A stretch of 46,645 nucleotides of DNA, taken from Oehlia diaphana. Lineage: Eukaryota; Glomeromycota; Glomeromycetes; Glomerales; Glomeraceae. Under the pieces are notes generated by a model. That model saw nothing but the letters and a program-made list of their open reading frames with translations. It was not told the origin of the DNA and searched no databases. Shown here one piece after another: positions 1 through 10,969 of the stretch (position 1 is its first letter; every line of letters starts with the position of its first letter). The DNA lies in NCBI GenBank assembly GCA_003833135.1, contig QZLH01000048.1, positions 124,017-170,661 on the forward strand, read 5' to 3'. The translations under genes and the position numbers were made by a program.

Positions 1-313
1 ATAAAATTCAATAAATATACTGAATGTGATTACTGAACAACTAGTGATTCAATTCACTTGATTTTAGATTCATTAGATAGATCTTGATTTTCTCTTTCAA
101 ATGAATATAAATTTATTTACCATAGCTTATTTCTATGAAGAATTATCAATGATTTTGTCATGAGAGTTATATTTGATCTATTAAATTTTAATGATATCTT
201 ATATTAAAAAAAAATTAAAAATTATATAATTAATTAGTTTTTTTTGCATTATTTAGTATAAAATTATTATTCTTATATAAATAATAATTTATATTTGCTT
301 TAATAAATTATTT
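1..313. other. AT-rich DNA, no gene seen
   Basis: No coding pattern is visible. It lies just upstream of the recognisable part of the MULE transposase remnant and may be decayed sequence of the same element, but nothing in it can be aligned by eye. Confidence 0.5.
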
Positions 314-590
314 TTGTGTAAAAAAATTAAATTTCAAGAATTGGCCCATATGATACATCATTTTCATTGTATTTTTCATATAGATTTAAATCTAAAAAAG
401 AATCTTAAAGGAAAATTGCATGATCAATTTGAATTTTTTTGTGCTAAATTTTTAGAAATGTGCAACTTTCTATATTATAAAACATTTGAAATAAAATGGA
501 AAACAATATCTTACAAGAGCTTTATATCCTTGTAAAAGTAGTTGGGCTTGTTATGCTATCAATCAGAATTTCATAGTGGGAATTCAAAGT
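314..590 (+). pseudogene. MULE-type transposase remnant, 5' part, cut by an inserted element
   Basis: Reads as the middle of a Mutator-like (MULE) transposase of the kind abundant in Rhizophagus. An open stretch to 535 contains HCIFHID, LKKNLKGKLHDQF and CAKFL. After a frameshift near 500-525 the reading continues as CKSSWACYAINQNF and ends at GIQS at position 590, exactly where the hAT-like element begins. No start codon is credible; the apparent one is GTG. The reading frame resumes without loss at 1941 on the other side of the insertion, so this and 1933-3600 were once one gene. Family assignment is from memory of the pattern; the split is seen directly. Confidence 0.65.
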
Positions 591-899
591 TAGTGCTCTA
601 CATGAACTGGCTTGAGTTGAGCTACAGTCTGGCTTGACTTAACTTGAAGATTTGCATCAAGCCAAGCCTGAAATGAGTTGAACCATAAAAAATCTTAGTT
701 CAGCTCAGTTCAAGTCAAGCTGAGCTATGAAAATCCTGACTTGAGCCAAGCTGGGCTTGAGCTGACTTGAACTTTATCATATTAAAAAAATATTGTAAAA
801 TATTTTTTAATTAAATTAATATAAAATATAACATTTTACAACATTTTATTTTATATTAAATTATTTAAAAAATGTTGCGAAATATTTTTTACTTTTTAT

Positions 900-1745
900 T
901 TTTATATATCAAATGCCAAAACTATTTGTTTTGGCATTTTTCTTTTTGATTTTACATGTAAAAATGCCGAAACTGATAGTTTCAGCATTTTTTTGATTTT
1001 ACATATAAAAGCGCTAGAATAATTAGTTCTGGCGTATTTTTTTTTAATTTTATATATAAAATGCCAAAACTGCAATTTTACATGTAAAAATGCTGAAAAC
1101 ACCAGAATTATTAGTTCTGGTGTATTTTTTTCAATTTTACATGTAAAAATGCTAAAACTGATAGTTTCAGCATTTTTTTTTCAATTTTACATGTAAAAAT
1201 GCTGGAATAATTAGTTCTAGCATTTTTCTTTTTGATTTTATATGTAAAAATGCTAGAATAATTCACAGGTCGAAATTAGTTAAATAGGTTATCAATAGGT
1301 TATCAATAGATTATCAATCGGCTATCAATAGGCTACCCTATTGGTAGCCTATTGAACTTACGCCATAATCCATCACCAATCAGGCAGGCTGATTGTTAGC
1401 CAATTGATAACTTATTGATAACCTATTAGTATCCTATTGGTATTTTTATCAAATTGGTTATTAATAAGGTATTAATAGGTTATCAATAGGTTATCAATCA
1501 GCCTGCCCGATTGGTGATGGATTATGACGCAAGTTCAATAGGCTACCAATAGGGTAGCCTATTGATAGCTGATTGATAACCTATTGATAACCTATTGATA
1601 ACCTATTTAATTAATTTCGACCTGTGATTAATTCTGGTGTTTTTCCTTTTGATTTTACATGTAAAAATGCTAAAACTATTAGTTTTGGCATTTTTTTTTC
1701 GATTGTACATGTAAAAATACCAGAATTATTAGTTTCAGCAGTTTC
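900..1745. repeat. Tandem repeat of palindromic TTTTACATGTAAAA units
   Basis: About ten units of roughly 55 bp alternate the palindrome TTTTACATGTAAAAATGC with small hairpins such as AAACTGATAGTTTCAGC or GAATAATTAGTTCTGGC. The array lies inside the hAT-like element and is interrupted by the hairpin element at 1264-1626. The apparent minus-strand ORF at 902-1102 is only translation of this repeat. Confidence 0.75.
1264..1626. mobile_element. CACTA-like MITE, near-perfect hairpin, 3-bp TSD
   Basis: Terminal inverted repeats CACAGGTCGAAATTA and its complement bound 363 bp. The arms stay complementary for about 130 bp with few mismatches and contain repeated GGTTATCAATA units and the palindrome TAGGCTACCCTATTGG. 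The flanking ATT is duplicated (1261-1263 and 1627-1629); neighbouring repeat units show the uninterrupted site as AATAATTAGTTCT, which confirms a 3-bp duplication. CAC-type ends with a 3-bp TSD fit the EnSpm/CACTA superfamily; that assignment is inference. No coding capacity. Confidence 0.7.
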
Positions 1746-1932
1746 TTTTTTTTGTATAATAGTTTATTTGGTTCATAAACCAGCTCGAGCTTTTTGAGCT
1801 GAACCTAATAACTAGCTTGAGTTCTTTCAAGCTGGCTCATAAGCTACCAAGCCAATTTAATCATGGCTTAGCTTGACTCAGCTTGAAAGATTAAGCCAGC
1901 TCATGAGCCAGCTCGGCTCATGTAAAGCACTA

Positions 1933-3600
1933 TTCAAAGTACACAATGAGTAGAGTCTACTAATAAAATAATTAAAGATAAATTAAATAGATCTTTGTAT
2001 TTGACTGATGTTATTGAAAAAGTTTAAAAAATATTTGATCAACAATCAAAAAAAGTAATATTAAACGAATGTAAAAATGAAATTCCTACTAGAGGAATAC
2101 TATTAATTATGGATGAATATTTTTCAGAACTTAATAAAATTCTGCAAAAATATTTAACACCAGTACATCACAGATTCTTCAAAAATAATGCAATTAAATG
2201 GCCCAATCGTTATGTTATGATGTGAAATTAATTGAAGATTGGTTACCACTCTTAAAAGTAAGTATATTCTTTACAGAAACTTTAAATTTTTAAGCGATAC
2301 CATTTTGATATCATTTTGATATCATTTTGATATCGATATAACATCAATATAATATTGAAATAAAGTATTATCATTTTGATATTATATTGATATTAAATTA
2401 ATATTGAAATGATATTAAAATAATAATAAAAATGACATTGAAACAATATATTTAAGTTTAATTTAAAGATATCATTTCGATATCATTTTAACTATCATTT
2501 TGATATCATTTCAATATTAATTTAATATTGATATAAATTGAAATGATAATACTTTATTTCGATATTATATCAATATTATATACAAAAATAATTTTTTTTT
2601 TTTTTGATGTTATCGATATTGAAATGATATTGAAATGATATCAAAATGATATTGTTAAGATAAACTTAATGATATCAATTCTATATTAATTAAAAATGTT
2701 AAGTTTCTATAAAGTTGCTAATGGTTAATAAGAAAATTTATTAGTACTTGTTTAAAATGATAAAGACAATTTCTAAAAAAATACTTTTTTTCATTTTTTT
2801 TCATAAATGGTAGATGATTCTTATTAATAAGAAATGGTTAGAGAGGATGATTATGATCAACCTCAATCTCTATTTTCTTCATTAATCAAAAACATACCTC
2901 ATAATAGTATTCAGCAAGTATAGAAAGCAACTAAACATCGTGGACAAAAATCTGAATTACAACATATCATTTTACTTGATGATAGATTGCACTTATGTAC
3001 CTATCTTTGGCTCATTAATAAAGAAATTGTATGTAAATATTTTTTTCAGGTTATGTCCTATTCAATTAATGCACAATTTTATATATCTTTTATTCCTTAA
3101 CAATAGTTAATTATAACAATTAGAGATAAGTTCACAATTATCATTTTAACATCTTGCAAATTTTAGGCAAACTTCTAATATTGTACAACCTTGAGGTTCT
3201 AAACAAAAATATGGGTTTGGTATGAGATATACTAAAAGTACTTGATTTGGCTATTTGGGCTGACAAAGTTGATGAATTTGTTAATCAAATTAAATATTTT
3301 ATTGAAAATGTGAAATCAAAACTATTTGATCAGCAGAAAAATATAATTTCTATGCATATTAGTGATCTATTATAAGTGAGATATAAAGGTTGACAACCAA
3401 ATAGATATAAGTCATGTGGTGAACCTCAAAAAAAGAAAGTAAGGCGTATTCAGAATATAACTAATACTACTAATAAAAATCGTAAAGAAGATGTTATAGC
3501 AAGCCAAGAGGAAAAAAAAGTAAGAATGTTGTAAAAATTGTAATCAAATTGGACATTATGCTCCAAGATATCTGAATATCTAAAAGTATAAAAACAATTT
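1933..3600 (+). pseudogene. MULE-type transposase remnant, 3' part, with degenerate SWIM domain and zinc knuckle
   Basis: Continues the remnant from 590 in the same frame: STQ-stop-VESTNKIIKDKL from 1938, with CGA changed to TGA in the usual QRVES motif. Downstream comes LLIMDEYFSELNKIL, then an insertion (2269-2714). A degenerate SWIM motif follows around 2988-3055, LCTYLW..VCKYFFQV, where the family usually has CTC and CRHF. A zinc knuckle follows near 3530, CKNCNQIGHYAPRY, whose last Cys is Tyr. Stops and frameshifts are numerous, so it is dead. SWIM followed by a CCHC knuckle is a known MULE arrangement. Confidence 0.7.
2269..2714. mobile_element. TIR element built of GATATCATTTT repeats, inserted in the MULE remnant
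   Basis: CTTTACAGAAACTTTAAATT at the left is mirrored by the complement of CTTTATAGAAACTTAACATT at the right. The interior is made of TCATTTTGATATCATTTT and TTAATATTGATAT repeats in opposite orientations in the two halves, so the single strand can fold. I could not find a clear target duplication. The left end also resembles an intron 3' end (TTCTTTACAG), so the exact border is uncertain. Confidence 0.5.
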
Positions 3601-4199
3601 TTTTATGACATCTAAATGTATTAATTTACTGTAATGACTAATAAAATATTAGTAATATAATAAATTGCATAATAGTTTAATAATTAATGTTAATACAAAT
3701 TTTTTAATATAATAAAATTATATAATAAACCAGATATCAGTGAAATCACCTGAGTGATATTACCTCATGTGATTTTTACCTGAAATGCAAATTAGCAAGC
3801 TTCTATTATTATATATTTAAATTATATTTAAATAATATTTAATTTTTGCCTATTTCAGTATTTTTTAAATATAAAATAAAATTTTAAGTTTATTTTAAAT
3901 AATTTAGCAAAAATATTTTTTATAGAGAATTAATTGTAATATAAAAAATTTAATATTTTATATTTTATTTTATTTATTATTTATATTTATTAGTTATATT
4001 TATTATTTTTAGTTAGTTGCAAATCCTGTAATTCCTTTATTTTGAAAATAGAGACTTTTGGTTAAAACTAATCTGTTTTATATATAATCTACCTATTTGT
4101 ATAATTGATTAAATAACTATTACTTAAAAAAACAACCAAAAGGTATAAATAAGTTTTTAAAGAATACTGGTTAATAAAAGGAATTTAAATAATAACAAA
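3601..4199. other. AT-rich intergenic DNA
   Basis: Nothing coding is seen. It is very AT-rich with short inverted ATTTAAAT-type motifs only. Confidence 0.5.
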
Positions 4200-4203
4200 A
4201 TTA

Positions 4204-4360
4204 ATATATTGGATAGCAGATATGTATTAGATATATACCTGACATGTGTAGTAAAAATGCAAAAAATCAGGTATCTAATATGTGTAAGATATATGTACAC
4301 ATATTAGATATCTGATTTTTTGCATTTTTACTATATATATCTGCTACTTAATATATTAAT
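4204..4360. mobile_element. Hairpin MITE with TAGCAGATAT ends
   Basis: The left arm (TAGCAGATATGTATTAGATA, then GTAAAAATGCAAAAAATCAG and ATCTAATATGTGTA) is mirrored by the right arm ending TATATCTGCTACTTAATATATT. The outermost TTAATATATT is also inverted. It shares the ATCTAATATGTGTAAGATAT motif style with the element at 6180-6447. No ORF. Confidence 0.55.
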
Positions 4361-4396
4361 TTTTAGCTAGTAAAAATATATATAATATATATTATA

Positions 4397-4960
4397 CACA
4401 GTGAAATTCGATATAACGGAACCATCCGTTCCAGTAAAAATATCCGGTATATTGAGACTTCTGATATATCAAAAAATTTCGATATACCAGATTTTATATA
4501 TAAATCACATGAAATTCCGTTATATAAAGTTTTTATTTGTGTGACATGTGTGACGAACATTGAAAATTTAAATTATTCTTATTTAAAACATTATTTGAGA
4601 AATTTTATACACTAAATTTACCAAAACGTAAAAAAATTTTGCTTTTTCTTACTATCTGAAATAATTTTTTTATAAAAAAAATTATCATGTTGCTCAAATA
4701 AAATGAGATTATCTGTATTATGTGAAAATACTGTAATTTTATTGGTTTAAAATTTTGAATCGTCACATGTTCCGGTATATCGAACCATTTTTATTATAAC
4801 CGTTCTGTTATTTGTTCCGTTATAGCTATTATCGAGATTTTACTAATAAATTCTGTTATATCAAACTTATTCTAATATATGTAATTTGGTTCTGGAAAAA
4901 AGTTCCAGTATAAGGCCAGTTCCGGTTTATTGGGTTCCGTTATATCGAATTTCACTGTGT
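4397..4960. mobile_element. Tc1/mariner (pogo/Tigger-like) MITE with TA target site
   Basis: Ends are CACAGTGAAATTCGATATAA and its exact complement, flanked on both sides by TA (4395-4396, 4961-4962). Internal GGTATATCGAACC-like motifs are scattered in both directions. CAGT..TTCGATATAACG ends with TA duplication are typical of pogo/Tigger elements. The small minus-strand ORF inside (4363-4560) overlaps the TIR and is not a gene. Confidence 0.65.
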
Positions 4961-4962
4961 AT

Positions 4963-6179
4963 AAAGTGCTTTAATAATATTATAAGTAAATTATTAATTA
5001 TATTAGAATAATTTTTATAATTATGATATAATTAAATATAATAAAATAAAAAGTAAAAATTTTTAAAAAAATAATGCAGTTAAACCTTTATAATTATATA
5101 CTCTTTAAAATTATATGTATAATTTTTCAAATAGTGCATTTATAGAAAATATGCATTTATAAAAATAAAATAATTAAAATAATTAGAAATTATATAAACT
5201 TAACAAGTATATTTAAAAAAATATATATAATAAATGCAATTATAATGAAAAGTGCATTTATAGAAATTTGACAATAAAAAAATTATAAGTTATAATTAAT
5301 TATAAATAAAATAATTAATCTAACTTTAAATACTTTAAAAGTATTTATTTATTTAATTAATAGCTTTACAGAAATCTTAAATTTTAAACAATACAAATAT
5401 ATATTATGATGATATCAAATTGAAATGAAGTGTAAATTTTGGTCCAATTCATTCTAATTGGATACAGCTAAAACTCTAAACGGTTCAGTTTAGTTCTATT
5501 TTTCAGTTCTTTTCTGATTAGTCAGAATTTGTTTTACACAATAACTTACCATCTAGTAATCATAAAAATCTGATCAATAGCTTGCTAGAATCGTCTCATC
5601 AATACAGTTCAAATGGTACTAAAATTGTCTTTCTAGCATTGATAGATGGCGAGTTTATCTTGCTAATTTTAATTTCTCATTAAGTATTAATCTTAAATAT
5701 GCAATTTTACTACTATTAGATTTGTCTTATTAAGACAATTCTAATAAGCTATATTCATTCTTTTCTAATTACTAAATCAAAATTAGTAAATTGTCTGATT
5801 GGTAATAGTATTTAACAAAAATGCCAATTAGTGACTGTTTGATATCTGATTTTTCATTTTCGATTTGTGCCTAAGTAATAAGAGGAATGATTTAGTTGTA
5901 GATTTATGTTATATGATATGTTTAGCATTCATCATAATATTTATCAAAACATTTATTAAATATTTATAAATAGCATTTATTGAATACAAGATATGTTGAA
6001 AAAGTACCTATAAGTGTTAAATTAAAGTATTAAAAAAATGCTTAAAAAAATAAATACTTAATAAATAATAAAATATTATAATATTTAAGTATTAATTTTT
6101 TTATTATTTAGTAAATATAAACTTTTACAAGACTCCATTTAATTAAACTTTATGATGTTTTTTTTTAATTTAGAATAGT
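4963..6179. other. AT-rich intergenic DNA, possible old pogo-like end near 5076
   Basis: The sequence CAGTTAAACCTTTATAAT near 5077 resembles one end of a pogo/Tigger element, but no matching opposite end was found. Otherwise there are only degenerate AT-rich repeats such as GTGCATTTATAGAAA, seen twice (near 5133 and 5251). Confidence 0.35.
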
Positions 6180-6447
6180 CACTGGTAAAAAAATGATTTA
6201 TCCTACACATATCTTACACATATCAGGTACTCAAAATGTAGAAAATCATACACAAATAATACACATATCATACACATATCGGGTATTAATATATATATCA
6301 TACATATATCAGATACCTGATAGGTATACAATATATATAAGTACCCGATATGTGTATTATTTGTGTATGATTTTCTACATTTTGAGTACCCGATATGTGT
6401 AAAATATGTGTAGGATATGTGTAGGATAGACCATTTTTTTACCAGTG
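6180..6447. mobile_element. CACTA-like hairpin MITE, CACTGGTAAAAAAATG ends
   Basis: CACTGGTAAAAAAATG at the left and a near-perfect complement (CATTTTTTTACCAGTG with one change) at the right bound 268 bp. The flanking AGT is duplicated (6177-6179, 6448-6450). The inside is a long hairpin of ATACACATATC units. CACTG ends with a 3-bp TSD fit EnSpm/CACTA. The 69-codon open frame within (6193-6402) is a by-product of the repeat. Confidence 0.7.
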
Positions 6448-6450
6448 AGT

Positions 6451-8735
6451 GTAGCTATACATATAGGTACATTTTTTTATAAATATAATATGATTACTTA
6501 TAAACTAATAAAAATTGTTTTTTAAACTGTTTTTAAAAGAATAAATTTATTTTTTTAAAAATAATAGCCTATTTCAGAGTTCGAAGTTGTTTAGCAATTT
6601 TTTTACTTCATATAAGAAATATGTAAATTGTATTCTGAAGGTTAAATTTAAGCATTATACAGGAATATTAGATATAAATTTATTCTATAAATAAAATTCT
6701 AAATTTAATTATACCATTCCAAATTATTTTGACATTTTACATAGTAAATTATATATAAACTAAATGAATTACAGCATTTCAAATTATAATTATGCTATTC
6801 TAAAATAATTTGGGTAACATGTATAGAATTGAAGAAAAGTTTAAATTGTATTTAAAATATAAAACAATAATAATATATATAAAATTAATGAGTGAAAAAA
6901 CTATAAAGTTAGATGTAGTGTTAAACTTAAATGATAGAAACCTTTTAGATTTCATCATACTACCAAGTATTTTTTTTTATTATTAGTAATTATTTTTAAG
7001 AATTTAAGATAAAATTCTATTTTCTAATTAAAAGGTTTTGTATAATACTTGTTTATATAATCTAAATTATTTTACTTAAAAAATATATTATTATTAAAAT
7101 ATTTAAGAATTTATTTAAAAAAAAACAAAGTTATTATATTAGTTTATAGAAAATCAGCAAATTTATTTATTATTCAACTCATATATTTTTACTTTATGAT
7201 AACATAATATATATTTTTATAATAATTTTTTTTTTTTATTAATTTATTATAAATGCGATCTCGTCTTAATATAATTACACTTACTTATATATATAAACTT
7301 AAAATAAGATAATAAATATATATAAGAACTAAGCATTATGAAATAAGATTACTTCTCTGAAGAAAAAGTTGACCTGTCATTTAAATAATCATATCATTGT
7401 TAAAAATGAGAATACAATTCAAATTCTCAGTTGACTGTCAAGATCTGCCTAAAAATTTGCCTAATAATCTTCCTAATAGAATGCTAAATTCTTCCATTTG
7501 TTCCAATTTAAAATTTACTATATGAATATTATTATTCTTATGTTTTTTACTATTTGACTTCATTTTACTACTATGATTATATTTTTTTTCTTTTTTCACT
7601 TGTAACTCATTCCTATATTTTCAAATCAATATTTTAAAATCTAAAATTATTTTACTAATTATTAGTTTTAACACTTTTATCAATACCTTTGTATCTGTTA
7701 TTTTATATAACTTCAATACATCAACCAACTAGTGACTCACTTGATTTTTTAATAGAAATGTAAAATTATATAAACTATTAAGATCCTACATATTTAATTT
7801 TTTGACTTTATGTTTAACTTGATGTCTGTCTAAATTATTTTTTGGAGCTCCAAAAATTATATTCACTAAAAATAATTTAAATCCTTTAACTATATTCTAC
7901 ATGACATCTTGAATTTTATCATATCTTCATAAATATTCAATCATTTCTTCTTTTATATTACAAAAATTACATTTCCAACCTTCCTCATAAATGTCCAGTT
8001 TTCATTTTTTGAGATTTACATATATTGGTAATTCATTACAACAAATTTTGATTCTAAATGATTGTAAAAAATGATTTTCAAATAATGTATTATATTGATT
8101 TATACAATTTAATGTAAAGACATTTTCCAATCTCTTACTTTTAATAATTTAATTGTTTATATGTTTCATTTCTATTCAATTTTAAGAACTCATTTATAAA
8201 CTAAACGTCCTTAATTCCTTTTATCATTAGTATAGATTTATGTTTTACTGGCATATTCTGCTAGTAAATTGTATTATTATGTAACAATAGAACATTTTTA
8301 AAATAATAAAAATTTATTTTGTATTATATATTGTACTATATTAAATTCACATATATTCATAAATAATTTTCTATGATATAATCAGTATAACTAATTAGAA
8401 TTAAATATATTATATAGAAATCCTAAATGAAACTGAAATATTTAATCATTTGATTTAATGTTACTACTTAAAACTCACTTAATGATAAAATTTAAAAATC
8501 TGAACTCAAAAACTTTATTTTTAATGAAAAAATTGGTAAATCTAAAATTTTTTTAAATTATAATTAGTTTCAGAAAAGCATAAAAACAGTCAGTTTTGAT
8601 AATTAAGTTTATTATAAAAAATAGTTTAAGGTTAAATTTTGACTAAACTAAAATTTTGAAAAAATAGTTTTAGTAAGCATTCTTAATTTAACTAAACTGA
8701 AATAATTTATAGATTTTTTAATTATAATAATTTAA
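6451..8735. other. AT-rich gene desert
   Basis: Apart from a possible retroelement scrap at 7905-8070 nothing is recognised. Only short poly-A/T runs and scattered stops occur in all frames. Confidence 0.45.
7905..8070 (-). pseudogene. Possible LINE/reverse-transcriptase 3' scrap
   Basis: On the minus strand the frames give FRIKICCNELPIYVNLKK, then a stop, then IYEEGWKCNFCNIKEE. This resembles the region after the reverse transcriptase in fungal non-LTR elements, where a NELPT..NL motif precedes a CxxC zinc motif. Stops interrupt it. The match is weak and could be chance. Confidence 0.25.
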
Positions 8736-9363
8736 GGGTAGGGTGTATATCGATCATTTTTATTAGTAAATTATTATCTAAAAAGTAACGTGATTTTTCG
8801 CACAAGAAAAAAAATTCTTTTTGTAATTAAAAAACTTTTACAATTTTGCTAAATACTTAATAAAAACGTTTATTATTAACCTATTACAAGAAAAGTTTAT
8901 AATATTTAATAGTTTTTATATTTAAAACAATAAAATATAGAATAGTAGTGTTTACATGAGCTGAGTTTTTTCGCATGAACGAAACCATATTTATAAAAAC
9001 GTAAAGTAACATGTTAACTGTTTAAAAAAACATTATTTTATTATATGTATATGATACATATAAAAACTTTGCTTATTACAAAGTCACAGACATTATATAT
9101 AAAGTACTATTACATTAATATATAATATATATTTTATATTGGAATCTAATTGTTTTGACCATTTTTTATCTTTCCAATGTTCAATTTTTTTCGTTTTATT
9201 AAATAAGAATAGCATTTTTTTGGTTAGCATAATTTCTCATAATTTCCATAATTTCTTATAATTTTGCAGAAATTATGGTAAATCTCATTTGTTTATATTA
9301 TTATTACACACAGAAAATTTGCCACATGATTTATATTGAAAATGCTATCCATACACCCTCCCC
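8736..9363. mobile_element. TTAA-targeted DNA transposon remnant (piggyBac- or Kolobok-type)
   Basis: The left end GGGTAGGGTGTAT and the complement of GGGGAGGGTGTAT at the right are each flanked by TTAA (8732-8735, 9364-9367). A TTAA duplication is characteristic of piggyBac and Kolobok. The 628-bp interior has no transposase ORF. Which of the two superfamilies applies cannot be decided from the ends alone. Confidence 0.55.
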
Positions 9364-9367
9364 TTAA

Positions 9368-9737
9368 AGTATAGTACTTTTTAAAGATCTTAATTAAAAT
9401 TAAAATTAAAAATGATTACTATTTAGATTAGTTAATATCAAAATTAAAACTGTGATAAAATTAAAATTTTTAGGCAAAAAGATTTTAGCCAGGTATTACT
9501 AACATTATATAATTTAATTTGTGATTTGTCTTCAAACCAATAAAATCTACTAATACATATTAAGGAATTATTTTGCAAATTTAGTGAAAATTTTCAGATA
9601 AGAACAATAGATATAGTATGCAGGAAATGTGAAATGAGCTTACAAATTAGTAAAGAAAAGTAGATTAGAAGAACTGACATTTCAAAAATATTAACTATTC
9701 AAGATTACTAGATATACCGCTCAATATAAGCAAAATA
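9368..9737. other. AT-rich intergenic DNA
   Basis: Nothing coding or repetitive is recognised between two inverted-repeat elements. Confidence 0.45.
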
Positions 9738-9739
9738 TA

Positions 9740-9911
9740 CAGTCGAACCTTGATATAGCGAACTCTTGATATAGTGAATTTTTTAGACAACTATAATAAA
9801 TTTCCTCTTGCTATAATGAATTAACCAATTAAATCTCTTAAAATCTTTACTATAACTCTATAGCGAAGTTGAGGTCTGAACTCTAGGGTTCATTATAACA
9901 AGGGTTAACTG
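9740..9911. mobile_element. pogo/Tigger-like MITE, 172 bp
   Basis: CAGTCGAACCTTGATATAGC at the left pairs imperfectly with the complement of CAGTTAACCCTTGTTATAAT at the right, and both ends abut TA (9738-9739, 9912-9913). This is a typical short non-autonomous mariner-superfamily element. Confidence 0.65.
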
Positions 9912-9913
9912 TA

Positions 9914-10757
9914 GTATAATAAGTTAAACAACCTGTATTTAATAAAATAAATAATTTTAATACTTTTTTTTATTTTTCTTATTTATAACCTTTAAATAAA
10001 TTATTTATCAGCATATAAATAATATTTTAATAAAAAAAATATCAATTTTGTGATTATCACTAATATCTTTTATATTAAATAATTATAGTATTTTTAAAGG
10101 TTAAAATCTAGTATTGTTAAAGAAAAAATTTTTTAACTAATCGTTTAATATAAAAATTTTTGATGGATTTTGATTTCCTCAGTTTTAAGCAATTGGTTAT
10201 ACTATTTTTTAGCTGGATTGTAATACAAATTTGGCTGGTTACTTTTTAGGTAATATTGCTAATTTAACCTTAAATGGCAAATATATGTTGATCAAACTTA
10301 TGCAAATTTATCATTCAATATACTCAGAATATTATTATATAATATTTAAAAAAAAAATTTTTTGGCAAATCAGCTCAAAAGCCATTTAAAAAATAATTAA
10401 TTTGTAAAACTAGTTTTTTGAAATTTAATAATAGTTTTATTAGTTCAGAGACAGATCATGAATTAATAAAAAAATTAAAAAAATATTTTATCAAATAAAT
10501 CAAAAATAATATTTAAAGTTATTTTTGATACTTTAAGTAAACTTGTAAAATAAATAAAAATATATATAATATATATATTTTTTAATAAAATTTGGATATT
10601 AAGAATTTTTTTTATAAATTTTTATAAGATTTTTTTTTTTGTCATTGCAATGCATTTGCAATTTTATTAAAGTAAAAGTAATAAAAAAATATATACAAAA
10701 GCAATATTATTAAATTACAAATCTTTTATCATACATAATAATATTTTATATATATAT
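9914..10757. other. AT-rich intergenic DNA with TTTGGCTGGTTA motifs
   Basis: No gene. Near 10,200-10,280 the motifs AGCTGGATTG and TTTGGCTGGTTAC resemble the low-complexity GGCTAATTT repeats at 10,970-11,420. Confidence 0.4.
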
Positions 10758-10914
10758 GGATGTTTTGCAGTAGAAAGGGATGAAACTACTAAAAAAAATA
10801 AAAAATGAATTAATATAAAATCTGAACAAATTATAACATTTAGAATATTTTTGGCATATAAAAGGAAATTTGAATTTTTTTAGTAGTTTCATCTCTTTCT
10901 ACTGCAAAGCGCCC
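10758..10914. mobile_element. Short MITE, 157 bp, with about 45-bp inverted ends
   Basis: The left end TTTTGCAGTAGAAAGGGATG continues into AAACTACTAAAAAAA and is matched by the complement at the right with very few changes, so the arms are long and young-looking. Both sides are (AT)n, so the exact target duplication (TA or longer) is ambiguous. No ORF. Confidence 0.65.
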
Positions 10915-10969
10915 ATATATTATCAAGTAATCAATTTAATCTAATAAGTAGATTTTATTTGAAATGGAT

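Larger units (their letters stand above)
591..1932. mobile_element. hAT-like non-autonomous DNA transposon with 8-bp TSD
   Basis: The ends are inverted copies: TAGTGCTCTACATGA at 591 and the complement of TAGTGCTTTACATGA ending at 1932. Both sides carry the 8-bp direct repeat TTCAAAGT (583-590 and 1933-1940). An 8-bp duplication with TAGxG-type ends is the hallmark of the hAT superfamily. Subterminal arms (about 600-780 and 1760-1925) are dense in GAGCT/AGCTTGA motifs in inverted orientation. The interior is a tandem palindromic repeat that itself holds another insertion at 1264-1626. There is no transposase ORF, so it would need a partner in trans. It splits a MULE transposase pseudogene. 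Confidence 0.75.

Noticed and set aside
4363..4560. Minus-strand open frame of 65 codons
   Set aside because: It overlaps the inverted end and interior of a mariner-type MITE and has no protein pattern.
6193..6402. Plus-strand open frame of 69 codons
   Set aside because: It is translation of a self-complementary repeat (ATACACATATC units) within a hairpin element.
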